Shown here piece after piece: positions 17,606 to 27,425 of a DNA stretch of 64,000 nucleotides; position 1 is the stretch's first letter; the number at the start of each line of letters is the position of its first letter. Under the pieces are notes generated by a model. It was not told the DNA's origin, did no database searches, and saw only the letters and a list, made by a program, of their open reading frames with translations. Source of the DNA: an uncultured Desulfobacteraceae bacterium (GTDB lineage Bacteria > Desulfobacterota > Desulfobacteria > Desulfobacterales > Desulfobacteraceae); assembly GCA_913041495.1 (NCBI GenBank), contig CAJWHT010000001.1:1-64000 (forward strand), given 5' to 3'. The position numbers and the translations under genes were made by a program.

Positions 17606-17636
17606 AGCACCGGAAGCGGCAGGCGCTTCCGGTGCT
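17606..17636 (+). terminator. GC-rich hairpin after rubrerythrin
   Basis: AGCACCGGAAGCG pairs with CGCTTCCGGTGCT over a 5-base loop. A second copy of TTCCGGTGCT follows immediately, so an alternative longer-loop pairing exists. It sits between the convergent rubrerythrin and EamA genes and could terminate either. A clear T-tract is missing. Confidence 0.5.
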
Positions 17637-17666
17637 TCCGGTGCTGATATGGCTGGATGGTTTCCC

Positions 17667-18518
17667 TCAGGCGGGGTCACTTGCCCGGACAGGCTTTAAA
17701 ACCGTCATCACACTTCTCATCGTCACCGCCGTCAACACCAGCATTCCCCCTGCCATGGCCGCAGGCCCTGGCATCTCCCCCACAAACAAGAAAACCCAGA
17801 TAGGATTGATAAAGGGTTCAATGCTGCAGATCAGCACCGCTTCCAATGCCTTAACCTCTTTTATGGCATAGGAGAATACTGCATATCCCGCACCGATGGA
17901 GATGGTGCCAAGACCAAGTATCCCTAAGAGATCTGTGGTACCCGGCATCTGGTCAAACATGAAAGGAAGGCATAAACCCGCCGCCACGAAGTTGCCCAGA
18001 CTTAAGGGCCAGGCAGTCGAGCTGTCCTTTGTCTGCCGGAGAAAAATCATGGTCGCAGCCCAGAATACGGCGCCCAGAATGCCGATGAATATGCCCAGAC
18101 GGCCGTCGGCAGACAGGTCGTCCAAAAAGAAAAGGCAGACACCGGCGATCACCAGGCCAAGGGTAACCCAGTCCAGGCGGCGGGTGGGTTCGTTCAGAAA
18201 GCAGGGGGCCAGCACCGCCACCAGTACCGAGGCTGTGTATTGCAGGACAATGGCGTTGGCTGCGGTGGTCAATTTTGTGGCGCAGACAAAACAGATGCAA
18301 AAGGCGCCCAGGCATGCGGCAGCACCGAGGGTGGCCCGGTCCCAGGATATTTTGACCGTCTTTTTACACACCACCAGAAGGAAGATTGCGGCCACTAAAC
18401 TGCGCCATCCGGCAATGGCCAGCGGGGGCAGGGTCACCATTTTGATCAACGTGCCTGATGTGCTCCACAGCACGGCTGCGGCAAGCAGCATCAACACCGG
18501 CATGGGATTTGTTTTCAT
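17667..18518 (-). CDS. EamA/DMT-family transporter
   Basis: 283-aa inner-membrane protein with ten predicted TM helices formed by two EamA repeats (first opens PVLMLLAAAVLWSTSGTLIK, second LGIFIGILGAVFWAATMIFL). Members export amino acids and other metabolites. Transcribed divergently from the MocR regulator 165 bases away, the usual arrangement for a MocR-controlled exporter, so substrate may be an amino acid, amine or B6-related compound (inference). Confidence 0.85.
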   Translation of the reverse strand: MKTNPMPVLMLLAAAVLWSTSGTLIKMVTLPPLAIAGWRSLVAAIFLLVVCKKTVKISWDRATLGAAACLGAFCICFVCATKLTTAANAIVLQYTASVLVAVLAPCFLNEPTRRLDWVTLGLVIAGVCLFFLDDLSADGRLGIFIGILGAVFWAATMIFLRQTKDSSTAWPLSLGNFVAAGLCLPFMFDQMPGTTDLLGILGLGTISIGAGYAVFSYAIKEVKALEAVLICSIEPFINPIWVFLFVGEMPGPAAMAGGMLVLTAVTMRSVMTVLKPVRASDPA

Positions 18519-18609
18519 TTTAGGGCCTTCCTCGTACTTTATTTGTATGATGGTTTATTTTACCGGGGCCGTCAAAAAAGAACAGCCACAGAATTTTGGT
18601 TTTGTATCC

Positions 18610-18626
18610 ATTACAATTATGGTAAT
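18610..18626. promoter_or_regulatory. Inverted repeat ATTAC-N7-GTAAT, possible MocR operator
   Basis: In the divergent EamA/MocR intergenic region ATTAC and GTAAT form a 5-base inverted repeat with a 7-base spacer, a likely place for a GntR-type dimer. A short exact repeat of this size can occur by chance. Confidence 0.3.
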
Positions 18627-18682
18627 CAGGTAACTGTACTGGTCGAAAATATGGGAAATTGTACCCTAACTCCTGGAGAAAC

Positions 18683-20116
18683 ATGCCAAAGACGCCTAAA
18701 TATCAGCAGGTGGCGGATCGTGTGGCCAAACTCATTGAAGACGGTGTGCTGGGGCCCGGTGCGGCCGTACCTTCGGTGCGGAAACTCAGCCGTCAGTGGA
18801 ATGTCAGCATCTCCACCGTGCTGAGCGCCTACTACCAGCTGGAGGCAAAGGGGCTGCTCCGCCCCAGGCCCAGATCCGGGTTTTACGTGAGCAGCCGGCT
18901 GCCGTCCACACCGGCGGAGCCCGCCCTGTCCCATCCGGAACCGGATCCCAATACCGTGAGTATGCGGGAACTGATCCCCATGATCATTTTGAGGGATACG
19001 GGCAATCCGGATCTGGTGCAGCTTGGGGCCGCCCATCCGGCACCGGAGTTGTCCGCCACCGGCAAACTCAACCGTCTCATGGCATCGGAAGCCAGGCGGC
19101 TGGGCGACCGGGCCGGGCTTTACCTGCCGCCTTCAGGAGATCCGCAGCTTCGCCGGCAGATCGCCCTGCACAGCATTGATGCGGGCTGCAGCCTGGATGC
19201 GGATGAGATACTTGTGACGGCGGGGTGCGGGGAAGCGGTTTTCCTCTGCCTTAAGGCGGTGTGCAAACCGGGGGATACCGTTGCCGTGGAGTCCCCCATC
19301 TGTTTTGACGTTTTCCAGTACATGGAGAATTTGGGGCTCAAAGCCCTGGAGATTCCCACCCATCCCAGGGAGGGCATCAGTCTTGCCGCCCTGAGATTTG
19401 CCCTGGACAACCATGCCGTCCGGGCCTGCATCGTGATCTCCAACTTTAACAACCCCCTGGGCTCCTGTATGCCCGATCCCAAAAAGAAAGAACTGGTGGG
19501 GCTTCTGGCCGGACGGGATATCCCGTTGATCGAAAACGATGTGTTCGGGGACATCCACTATCAGCCGAAGCGGCCGGTGGCGGCCAAATCCTTTGACAAG
19601 CGGGGCATGGTGATGTGGTGCAGTTCATTTTCAAAGACCACCTCCCCGGGGCTCCGGGTGGGCTGGACCGCGCCGGGCAGATTCCGGGATCAGGTGGAAT
19701 GGCTGAAGTTCAGCGCCTGTCTGGCCTCTTCAACCCTTCCCCAGGCAGCGGTGGCCGCGTTTATGTCCGGCGGCGGATACCAGCAGCATCTCCGCAAGAT
19801 TGCACGGGCCTACGAACATCGGATGGGGGAGTTGCGCCGGGCGGTATGCCGGTATTTTCCTGAAAGCATCCGGGTGACCGATCCGAAAGGTGGGTATCTG
19901 CTCTGGATTGAACTGCCGGAAACCGTGAACGCCATTGAATTGTACAATGCGTCGCTGAAGGAGGGGATTGCCATTACGCCGGGCCATCTGTTTTCCGCCG
20001 GCAGTCAGTACCAGAATTTTATCCGGCTGAGTGCCGCCAACTGGTCTGATCAGGCGGAACCTGGTGTCAAGCGTTTGGGCGCAGTGATTCGGCGTATGGC
20101 CGGGGATACGTCCTAA
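18683..20116 (+). CDS. MocR/PdxR-type GntR-aminotransferase regulator
   Basis: 477-aa transcription factor. N-terminal GntR winged helix (YQQVADRVAKLIEDGVLGPG, AVPSVRKLSRQWNVSISTV) joined to a fold-type I aminotransferase domain with the PLP-binding Lys in SSFSKTTSPGLRVGW and the NNPLG motif. Such proteins sense PLP or aminotransferase ligands and control adjacent transporters or metabolic genes. The ORF track begins at a TTG at 18659; GGAG at 18675 points to ATG 18683. Its stop overlaps the convergent binding-protein gene by a few bases. Confidence 0.92.
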   Translation: MPKTPKYQQVADRVAKLIEDGVLGPGAAVPSVRKLSRQWNVSISTVLSAYYQLEAKGLLRPRPRSGFYVSSRLPSTPAEPALSHPEPDPNTVSMRELIPMIILRDTGNPDLVQLGAAHPAPELSATGKLNRLMASEARRLGDRAGLYLPPSGDPQLRRQIALHSIDAGCSLDADEILVTAGCGEAVFLCLKAVCKPGDTVAVESPICFDVFQYMENLGLKALEIPTHPREGISLAALRFALDNHAVRACIVISNFNNPLGSCMPDPKKKELVGLLAGRDIPLIENDVFGDIHYQPKRPVAAKSFDKRGMVMWCSSFSKTTSPGLRVGWTAPGRFRDQVEWLKFSACLASSTLPQAAVAAFMSGGGYQQHLRKIARAYEHRMGELRRAVCRYFPESIRVTDPKGGYLLWIELPETVNAIELYNASLKEGIAITPGHLFSAGSQYQNFIRLSAANWSDQAEPGVKRLGAVIRRMAGDTS

Positions 20117-20889
20117 GGAATGTCATACATGGGGTAGCTGTGCCCCCACTTGTCAAATATAGCTCTGAGTTTACCTGAACGGTGAAGGGTTTCAATGCCC
20201 CGGTTATAGATTTCCATGAGCCTTTTTCCCCTCTCGGAGCGTTTGAAAACAGGCCGGTAGCTCCGCCGTCCCAAAGGTTCGATGCGAAAGTTGTCCGGAT
20301 CCATCTCGTGCCGGCCTTTGGCAATAGACTCCCGGATCAGTGTTAAATCGTCAATGTAAAAGGTGGCCCGGTCAAGCACCACCTGGCCCAGGGCGGAGGC
20401 ACCCGAGTTCGTCTCCAGGACAACGATATCGATATTCAGTTCCGAAGCCTTATAGTAGCCCCGCCGCCAGACAACCCGGTGGCCGGTCATGGAGGATTTG
20501 CCCTGCCAGTTTTTTACGGCGTCTTTTTTGAACAGGGCGTAGAACTTTCCTTCGTACATGGGGTATTTGCCCAGGATGAGATCGGGATAATCATCTAACA
20601 TCACTTTACAGGTGTAAATATCGGCAAGTTTCTGCCGGACCATGTATAAACCGCGTTTGGCATTGGTGTACTTGTGGGTTACACGGATATCTAAGGGGGA
20701 ATACACCGCGTTCATGATTTCATGGTAGAGCCCTGTCCCGTTTTCATTGGTAAAGGTGTTCCAGGACGGGCTTGCCGTGGTCACGGAAGAAAGTCCGGCT
20801 GCCCGGCCTCCGGGTGGAAAAAGAAGCAGGGCGGCGGCCAGAAGGATGCCGAAAATGAGCTGCTTATGGATTGGCTCTATGTATTGCAT
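20113..20889 (-). CDS. Periplasmic SBP_bac_3-like solute-binding protein
   Basis: 258-aa secreted protein. The signal peptide spans about 10-30 (LIFGILLAAALLLFPPGGRAAG). The mature part resembles family 3 solute-binding proteins: bilobal pattern, GLYHEIMNAVYSPLDIRVTH near the start and RLMEIYNRGIETLHRSGKLR-IFDKWG at the end, the typical last helix. No transporter genes accompany it, so it may be a stand-alone binding protein of the kind common in signalling-rich Desulfobacterota. Ligand unknown. Confidence 0.75.
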   Translation of the reverse strand: MQYIEPIHKQLIFGILLAAALLLFPPGGRAAGLSSVTTASPSWNTFTNENGTGLYHEIMNAVYSPLDIRVTHKYTNAKRGLYMVRQKLADIYTCKVMLDDYPDLILGKYPMYEGKFYALFKKDAVKNWQGKSSMTGHRVVWRRGYYKASELNIDIVVLETNSGASALGQVVLDRATFYIDDLTLIRESIAKGRHEMDPDNFRIEPLGRRSYRPVFKRSERGKRLMEIYNRGIETLHRSGKLRAIFDKWGHSYPMYDIP

Positions 20890-21037
20890 GGCTGATTAAA
20901 TCATAGATGGGGGCGTATTCCAAGAGTGTTTTTTTATGGGAAGGCCCCGGAGGCCCCGGAAAATCACCTTGCCATCGTGTGGGAAATCGGCCTATCATTC
21001 TCTATTCGAAATCCAAATCATAAACGAGGTGATGGAG

Positions 21038-21433
21038 ATGAACAGAATTTTGATTGTCGATGATGAAGAAATCGGCAGAACCGTTATGGAAGATATCTTC
21101 GGCCGGTACGGCAAATCTGTTTCTGTTTCCACGGGAAAAGGCGCCCTCACGGTTTATGAAAAGGCCATTGAGCGGGGTACTGCCTTTAATCTTGTGCTTT
21201 TGGACATCTCTCTTGAGGATATCAGCGGGGTGGAGGTTCTCAAGAAAATAAAACAGATAGACGGAAAACGGGGCAATGCGTCAGCCGTGGTTATCATGGT
21301 TACCGCCCACAGCGAACGCGACCTGGTGGTAGATAGTATCAAGAGCGGGTGCAAGGCCTATTTCATTAAACCGTTGAAGCAGGAAACCGTGGATAAAAAG
21401 ATGTCGGAGCTGGGATTCTCCCAGGTCAAATAA
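21038..21433 (+). CDS. CheY-like single-domain response regulator
   Basis: 131-aa receiver domain with no output module. Acidic pocket IVDDEE, acceptor Asp in LVLLDISLEDISG, switch Thr in IMVTAHS and Lys in YFIKPLK. The ORF track's 20936 start is unlikely; GAGGTGAT lies just before ATG 21038. The next two genes are an HDOD protein and a hybrid kinase with an HPt domain, so this receiver may be a phospho-acceptor of that HPt (inference). Confidence 0.9.
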   Translation: MNRILIVDDEEIGRTVMEDIFGRYGKSVSVSTGKGALTVYEKAIERGTAFNLVLLDISLEDISGVEVLKKIKQIDGKRGNASAVVIMVTAHSERDLVVDSIKSGCKAYFIKPLKQETVDKKMSELGFSQVK

Positions 21434-21506
21434 GCGGCGTTTAGGCATTTCGCACCGGTGGACGGCCACCGAAAATTCGAAGAAATCTTTGCCAAAGGGA
21501 CAGGAC

Positions 21507-22394
21507 GTGGGACCTTCCGATTATTACAATACCGCCAAATTTTATCTGCGGCAGTTCAGCGGATTAAAAACCATTCCGTCCGTGGCCAACCGCCTGGTGA
21601 TCATGATTGACGAGGATACCTCGTCACTCAAGGATTTTGAGGAGATCATACGGGTGGATCCTACCCTGGTGCTGCGGCTTTTGAAACTGGTTAACTCTGC
21701 GTATTTTTCCCTGAGGACAAAGATCAAGGATATCTCAGAGGCCGTGGCTTATATCGGTGTGGACAACCTGAGAAATATGATCATTCTGGATGCATTGAAA
21801 AATCTGTTCCGGGGCACCTCCGAGTCCCAAGGGTTTTCCAGAAACCAGCTATGGCTGCATTGTTCGGTAACCAGCATCTGCTGCCAGATGATCGCCGAGC
21901 GGGTTTTTGTCCGTAAGGGGGAGGATGATTTCCTATGCGGAATACTTCACGATATCGGGCTTATTGTCGAAGACCAGGTGGCCCCGGGAAAGTTTAAATC
22001 CTTTTGTCAGACCTATGATCCCAAGACCCAGAATATCATCGCCCATGAGCGCGGGGTCATCGGAACGGACCATACCACCATCAGCTACCTGCTCACCCGG
22101 GAATGGGGGCTGTCATCAGATCTTAGCCAGGGGGTGAAGTGCCATCACAGGGCATTGGACCAGGTGGATCCGGCCAGCCATGCCGGTGTCCTTCAGATTG
22201 CGGAATACCTGGTTTCCAGGCTGGGATACGACGCCTTTCCGGAAACGGTGACGGGCATCATTTCCCCGCCGCTTATGGGGCATATCCGGGACAATATCAT
22301 GGGGTACCGGGCCATTATGGATGACCTGCCCCTTGAAATCCAGCGGGCCAAAGAGATCTATTCATTGGAGGAGGACGGGGATGGACTTCTTTGA
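21507..22394 (+). CDS. HDOD domain protein
   Basis: About 295 aa, nearly all a single HDOD domain, a degenerate HD-type fold without most catalytic metal ligands, used as a signalling scaffold. Recognisable stretches are [44 protein letters not shown], and [11 protein letters not shown] with CHHRAL. The ORF-track start 21489 is a TTG without ribosome site; GTG 21507 follows AAAGGGACAGG and seems better. It overlaps the hybrid kinase gene by 14 bases, indicating tight coupling. Confidence 0.85.
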   Translation: MGPSDYYNTAKFYLRQFSGLKTIPSVANRLVIMIDEDTSSLKDFEEIIRVDPTLVLRLLKLVNSAYFSLRTKIKDISEAVAYIGVDNLRNMIILDALKNLFRGTSESQGFSRNQLWLHCSVTSICCQMIAERVFVRKGEDDFLCGILHDIGLIVEDQVAPGKFKSFCQTYDPKTQNIIAHERGVIGTDHTTISYLLTREWGLSSDLSQGVKCHHRALDQVDPASHAGVLQIAEYLVSRLGYDAFPETVTGIISPPLMGHIRDNIMGYRAIMDDLPLEIQRAKEIYSLEEDGDGLL

Positions 22395-24549
22395 TGACAT
22401 TGTCCGGGAGTCGGACGCGGATATCAACCAACGGTTTCTTGACACCCTGGGCAAATACCTTCCGGGCTACAGGTTCGGCGTTCTTTTGGGTGATGGCGGA
22501 CAACTGGGGGACTATCTTTCAAAATACCCCGTGGACAAAGGCGTTGACCGGAAGTTGCGCCATGCCGCAGACACGGGGCGTGTCTGCGATCATGGGGACA
22601 GCCGACTCATCACCCTGTCTCTTTCGAAGATGAATTCGGTCCTTATCTGCGAATTACCCAGGAACGCCCATACGAAGACAGCCGCCGCGATGCTTGAGGA
22701 CGCGGTTTGCCTCTGCCTTGAGCTTCACAAAAAAAATCGTCTTCTGGCCGAGGAAAAGGCCTTGCTGACCGCCCATAAACAGCAGCGGGACGGCAAAATA
22801 AAGGTCCTTGAAAAAAAATACCAGGAGATTTTAACCCGGAACCAGACCCAAAGCGCCGAATATTCCAGGCTGCTGAGGTCCGAGATCCGTCGCCGGACAT
22901 CCGAGCTGGAACGGTCCAACGCGGATCTGGCCCGGGCCAAGGCACGGGCGGAAGCCGCCAATATCGCCAAGGATAAGTTCCTTGCCAATATGAGCCACGA
23001 GATCCGGACCCCCATGAACGGGGTGGTGGGGATGGTGGAGATTCTTCTGGGGACCTCGCTTACCCAAGAGCAGCGCCGGTTTGCCCTGCTGATGAAAAAT
23101 TCATCCGAAGCCCTGCTCAACGTGATCAACGATATTTTGGATTATTCAAAAATTGAGGCGGGGAAGCTGGATATCGAGGAAATTGATTTTAACCTGAGGC
23201 AGGTGATGACGGAGATTTCTGATATCATTGCCATCTCCGTATATAAAAAGGGCCTGTCCTTTTCAAGTCTCATCGATGATGCGGTCCCCGTGATGCTCCG
23301 GGGGGACCCGGTCCGGCTCAGACAGATCATCATGAATTTCTGCGGCAATGCCGTCAAGTTCACCAAGGAGGGGGAGATCATGATCCGGGTCTCCCTTGAA
23401 TCGGCATCCCCGTCTAAGGCCGTGTTAAAATTTACCGTCTCCGATACCGGTATCGGTATTCCGGAAGACCGGATCGACGGATTGTTTCAATCCTTTTCCC
23501 AAATGGATTCCAGCATGACCCGTCACTATGGGGGCACAGGCCTTGGTCTGGCCATTTCAAAACAACTGGCCCGGTTGATGGGTGGCGATATCGGGGTCTC
23601 CTCAAAGGAAAACCAGGGCTCCACCTTCTGGTGCCGCCTGGGGTTTGAGCGGCAGCCCGAAGCCGCAGAGCAACCTTCGCCCAAAGATCTTGATACCGCC
23701 GCAAGTATTCGCGTGGACGGTCCCTGCCGCATTCTCCTGGCTGAAGATGATGAGATGAATCGTATTGTGGCGGAAAACCTGCTGGCACGGATGACCCTGA
23801 CGGACATCCAGGTGGCACAGAATGGCCTGGATGCTTTGGATATGTTTAAAGCCATGTCCTTCGATCTCGTGTTCATGGATGGTCAGATGCCGGTGATGAG
23901 CGGTCTTGACGCCACCGTTAGAATCCGTGAATATGAGCGGGAAAAAGGCCTTTCCCCCACCCCGGTCATTGCCCTCACCGCCCATGCCATGACCCATGAC
24001 CGGGAGGTTTTTTTGAACAGCGGTATGGATGAGTATCTGACCAAACCCCTGACCTTAAATACCTTGGCAACAGCCATAGAAAGGGTGCTTCCCGGCCGTG
24101 TGCACCGGGACGGGCCCAAAGAATCTGAAAACCAGAAAATGAAAATAAAAGAAGCATCCGTTTCTGCCGGCCCGGGCGGTAAAATCGTGGACATGGCCGA
24201 ACTCCGTGAGATCATGAACGGCAAAAAAGATTTGCTGGACAAGTGTATCCGGACCTTTGAAAAAAATTACAGGCAGGTTTTATCCGAGATCGTTCACTGC
24301 ATCTGCGTCATTGACCATGAGGGCCTGCGCAAGAATGCCCACCGGCTCAAGGGCATGTTCAAGTACCTGGCCGCAGGCCCCGCAGCAGACATGGCGTATA
24401 AACTCGAGCGGATAGGGGCGGAAAAGTCCATGGCGGAAAGAGCCCCCAGAGAAACCGGGAAGATTGTACAGCAACTGCACGATGCCTGTGCCGAAATTCT
24501 GGAACAGCTTCACACCGTATCGGATCAGGATGGGTTCAACGGCTCCTGA
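22381..24549 (+). CDS. Cytosolic hybrid histidine kinase with REC and HPt
   Basis: 722-aa soluble phosphorelay protein. Start ATG 22381 ([14 protein letters not shown]) is preceded by GGAGGAGGA; the track's 22321 start lies deep in the HDOD gene. Order: an N-terminal domain of about 150 residues without known family; a coiled coil; HisKA with [17 protein letters not shown] (His near 204); HATPase with [20 protein letters not shown] and [10 protein letters not shown]; receiver from about 447 with Asp in [13 protein letters not shown]; and C-terminal HPt with phospho-His in [12 protein letters not shown]. No TM segment, so it senses a cytoplasmic or partner-borne signal, plausibly through the HDOD protein. 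Confidence 0.92.
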   Translation: MDFFDDIVRESDADINQRFLDTLGKYLPGYRFGVLLGDGGQLGDYLSKYPVDKGVDRKLRHAADTGRVCDHGDSRLITLSLSKMNSVLICELPRNAHTKTAAAMLEDAVCLCLELHKKNRLLAEEKALLTAHKQQRDGKIKVLEKKYQEILTRNQTQSAEYSRLLRSEIRRRTSELERSNADLARAKARAEAANIAKDKFLANMSHEIRTPMNGVVGMVEILLGTSLTQEQRRFALLMKNSSEALLNVINDILDYSKIEAGKLDIEEIDFNLRQVMTEISDIIAISVYKKGLSFSSLIDDAVPVMLRGDPVRLRQIIMNFCGNAVKFTKEGEIMIRVSLESASPSKAVLKFTVSDTGIGIPEDRIDGLFQSFSQMDSSMTRHYGGTGLGLAISKQLARLMGGDIGVSSKENQGSTFWCRLGFERQPEAAEQPSPKDLDTAASIRVDGPCRILLAEDDEMNRIVAENLLARMTLTDIQVAQNGLDALDMFKAMSFDLVFMDGQMPVMSGLDATVRIREYEREKGLSPTPVIALTAHAMTHDREVFLNSGMDEYLTKPLTLNTLATAIERVLPGRVHRDGPKESENQKMKIKEASVSAGPGGKIVDMAELREIMNGKKDLLDKCIRTFEKNYRQVLSEIVHCICVIDHEGLRKNAHRLKGMFKYLAAGPAADMAYKLERIGAEKSMAERAPRETGKIVQQLHDACAEILEQLHTVSDQDGFNGS

Positions 24550-24680
24550 TTCAGCCTTCCGGGGAAAATGATTGTATGTCCTTAATGTATCGCTGCGGAC
24601 CGCTGTCTTTTCTCATGGAAACCGGGTATATAATTTGCCGGTAAAAAGATGAAAAAACAAATCAACATGAAGGAAGATTA

Positions 24681-26393
24681 ATGGATTTCTGGAATGTCAT
24701 AATGGAGGTTGTCCTCCTTCTGGCCTGTGCCTTTTTGTTCGGCAGCCTGGCCCAGAGGTTCAGGCAGAGCCCCATCCTGGGATATATCCTGGCGGGCGTG
24801 GTGGTGGGACCGGTCATGTCCAGCGGTGCCATGGTGAATCAGATGGCGGAGCTTGGGGTGTCGCTGCTGCTGTTTTCCATCGGTCTTGAATTTTCATTCC
24901 AACAGCTTCGGCGTATGGGCCGCCTGGCTTTTGGGGGAGGCAGCCTTCAGGTGATGTGTACCATGGGCCTTGTGGCCTTAGGGCTGGCCCTTTTCTTTTC
25001 TCTTCCCAAAGCCATGGCCATCGGTGCCCTGGTGGCGTTGAGTTCCACCACCATCGTTCTACGGGTGCTGGTGGACAAAGCTGAGATGGAATCGGTTCAC
25101 GGCAGGGCAAGTTTAGGTATTCTGCTGTTCCAGGACATGGCCATCGTGCCGCTGGTGCTGATGATCGGCCTCTTGTCCCCGTCCGGGGGCGAGGCCGGCG
25201 TACTCATGAACATGCTGCAATTGTTTGCGGCCGTGGCTGGATTGGTGCTGGTGCTTTACCTGCTGTTGTACCATCTGATTCCCCGGCTGCTCTCCTCTGC
25301 GGTCCTTTTTGCCAACCGGGAACTGACGGTGCTTTTTGCCGTGTCCACGGGGCTGGGGGCCACCTGGGCGTCCCATGCGGTGGGCATATCACCGGCGCTG
25401 GGGGCCTTTGTGGCCGGTATGCTTCTGGGGGAATCCCCCTTTGCCACCCAGGTCCGGGCGGATATCGGTTCGTTGCGGACGCTGATGGTCACCCTTTTTT
25501 TTGCCTCCGTGGGAATGTTCATCAAACCTTTGTGGTTTGTCACCCATCTCCATTATATCGTACCCACGGCCCTGATCATATTTGTACTGAAAGCCGGGGT
25601 TCTTTTCTGTGTGACCCGGATGTTCGGCCTGGACCGCCGCCATGCCCTGGCCACAGGCATCACCCTGGGGCAGGTGGGTGAGTTTTCTTTTGTTCTGACC
25701 CAGGCGGCAAGGGACGGGGGGCTCATCGGATTAACCGCCGTGGACCTTATTATTTCAGTCACCATCGTTCTCATGCTGGCCACTCCGTATATGGTGGCCT
25801 GGGCCTTGCCCCTCAGCGACCGTCTGCTGGCCGTGCTGCCGGGACAGGACTCAGTGTCGGCAACCAACGGGGATAATGATGGTAAAACCGAGGCCCGGCG
25901 GGTCATCGTTGTGGGACTGGGGCCGGCGGGGCGCCATGTGGTACGGACCCTTAAAACGAGGGGATTTGTCCCGGTCATCATTGATGTCAACCCATTGAGC
26001 CGGCAGTTCGCTGTCCAGGAAGCGGTGGAAATTCATCTCGGGGATGTCACCCGGGAGGAGGTGCTTCACCATGCCGGGCTGCATAAGGCCTGTATGGTTG
26101 TGATTACCGTGCCTGATCCCAAGATATCCATCCAGGCCATAGAGACCATCCGGCATCTGGACCCGCATATGCCGCAGGTGGTTCGGTGCCGCTACAACCG
26201 TCACCGGGATGATTTGGCCGAAGCCGGTGCCACGGTGGTGGTGGATGAGGAAGTCACCATGGGGGAAATGCTGAGTCACAGGATTACAGAGTGCCTGGCA
26301 GATGATGAGTGCACCCTTCTGGCCTGCCGGATGACCGCTAAGGGGATTAAGGACCCTTCTGAAATCTCTTCTAAAGATCCAGAGCCGATTTAA
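24681..26393 (+). CDS. Kef-type K+/H+ (CPA2) antiporter with RCK_N domain
   Basis: 570-aa inner-membrane cation/proton antiporter. Twelve or so TM helices (about 1-385) of the Na_H_Exchanger fold contain RQSPILGYILAGVVVGP, GLEFSFQQLRRMG and the conserved FQDMAIVPL. They are followed by a TrkA_N (RCK_N) nucleotide-binding domain from about 403 with a glycine-rich motif VVGLGPAGRHVVRTL that binds NAD(H)-type ligands and gates transport. GAAGGA precedes the ATG. The 3' end overlaps the convergent LysR gene by 23 bases. Confidence 0.9.
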   Translation: MDFWNVIMEVVLLLACAFLFGSLAQRFRQSPILGYILAGVVVGPVMSSGAMVNQMAELGVSLLLFSIGLEFSFQQLRRMGRLAFGGGSLQVMCTMGLVALGLALFFSLPKAMAIGALVALSSTTIVLRVLVDKAEMESVHGRASLGILLFQDMAIVPLVLMIGLLSPSGGEAGVLMNMLQLFAAVAGLVLVLYLLLYHLIPRLLSSAVLFANRELTVLFAVSTGLGATWASHAVGISPALGAFVAGMLLGESPFATQVRADIGSLRTLMVTLFFASVGMFIKPLWFVTHLHYIVPTALIIFVLKAGVLFCVTRMFGLDRRHALATGITLGQVGEFSFVLTQAARDGGLIGLTAVDLIISVTIVLMLATPYMVAWALPLSDRLLAVLPGQDSVSATNGDNDGKTEARRVIVVGLGPAGRHVVRTLKTRGFVPVIIDVNPLSRQFAVQEAVEIHLGDVTREEVLHHAGLHKACMVVITVPDPKISIQAIETIRHLDPHMPQVVRCRYNRHRDDLAEAGATVVVDEEVTMGEMLSHRITECLADDECTLLACRMTAKGIKDPSEISSKDPEPI

Positions 26394-27261
26394 GCCAGCT
26401 TCGGAAAAGCCGGATACCTTTGGATTCTCCGTTAACGGACGGCCATGAAAAATAGTAATTTCCGGTGCGGATGGGCGCAAGGCCCAAAGGCGCCAAGAGG
26501 CGTCCCGAATCCAGTTCGTCCCGGATCAGGAAAAGATCCCCCAGGGCAACGCCAAGACCTGCCGTGGCTGCCTGAAGGGCCGCATCGTCCACTTCAAACA
26601 CCTGCCCCCGTTCAAGGGACAGGCCTTCTACCTTTTGCTGCTCGGCCCAGGTGCGCCACTCTTTCATATCCGGACTGTTGTGGAGCAGGGTGTGGTGGCG
26701 CAGGTCTTCTGGGGTTCGGATGGGATGGCTGCCCTGCATCAGGGCCGGCGCGCAGACCGGGACGAGCTGCTCCTTGAGTATTTTTTCCCGCCGGATTCCC
26801 GGGATGTCGCTGCCCAGGTGGGTAATCCCCGCATCGAAGTTCTCCTGGCTAAAGTCCACGTTGATGCTGGAGGTTGTCAGCCGGACCCGGATATCCGGAT
26901 ACCTGGACTGGAATCTGTGAAGCCGGGGGATAAGCCAGCGGATGGCAAAGGTGGGATGGACTTTCAGACTGAAATCCTGATCCTGGTTTTTCAGTTTTTC
27001 CACGGCCCGTGTCATGATTCCGAAGGCCTGGGACAGGTGCGGCAGCAGGAGAGCCCCCTGGTCCGTCAGTTTCAACCGTTTGTGCATCCGGTGAAACAGG
27101 CTGACGTTGAGCTGCCCTTCCAGATGTTTGATCTGGCGGCTCACCGCCCCTTGGGTGACCGATAGTTCCTTGGCCGCCAGGGTAAAGCTGCCCAGGCGGG
27201 CGGCCGCTTCAAACGCCCGCAGGGCATTGAGGGATGGCAGGCCATTGGTTTTATCTTGCAT
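26371..27261 (-). CDS. LysR-family regulator, GcvA-like
   Basis: 296 aa. N-terminal winged helix (LNALRAFEAAARLGSFTLAA, LSVTQGAVSRQIKHLEGQL) and a LysR substrate-binding domain of the GcvA/AmpR-like group (FHRMHKRLKLTDQGALLLP, LKVHPTFAIRWLIPRLHRF). It is divergent from ornithine aminotransferase across a 160-base AT-rich spacer, so it probably regulates that gene and itself in response to an amino acid (inference). No unambiguous T-N11-A operator could be fixed by eye. Confidence 0.9.
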   Translation of the reverse strand: MQDKTNGLPSLNALRAFEAAARLGSFTLAAKELSVTQGAVSRQIKHLEGQLNVSLFHRMHKRLKLTDQGALLLPHLSQAFGIMTRAVEKLKNQDQDFSLKVHPTFAIRWLIPRLHRFQSRYPDIRVRLTTSSINVDFSQENFDAGITHLGSDIPGIRREKILKEQLVPVCAPALMQGSHPIRTPEDLRHHTLLHNSPDMKEWRTWAEQQKVEGLSLERGQVFEVDDAALQAATAGLGVALGDLFLIRDELDSGRLLAPLGLAPIRTGNYYFSWPSVNGESKGIRLFRSWLKSALDL

Positions 27262-27425
27262 GAGTTTTAATCATCCATCTCATGTGTTAAAATCGTTTGA
27301 CGATCTCTCCTATAATGTTTTTAATAAAAGATCAAGCATGGGATATCCATAACAGGGGTGCCCTATATAAATTGATCAGGTGATATGATTAGATATTTAT
27401 AATTTTAAGTTAAGGATGCATGATT

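Noticed and set aside
27297-27316. TTGACG...TATAAT as a promoter between LysR and rocD
   Set aside because: The two elements are only 8 bases apart, far too close for sigma70.
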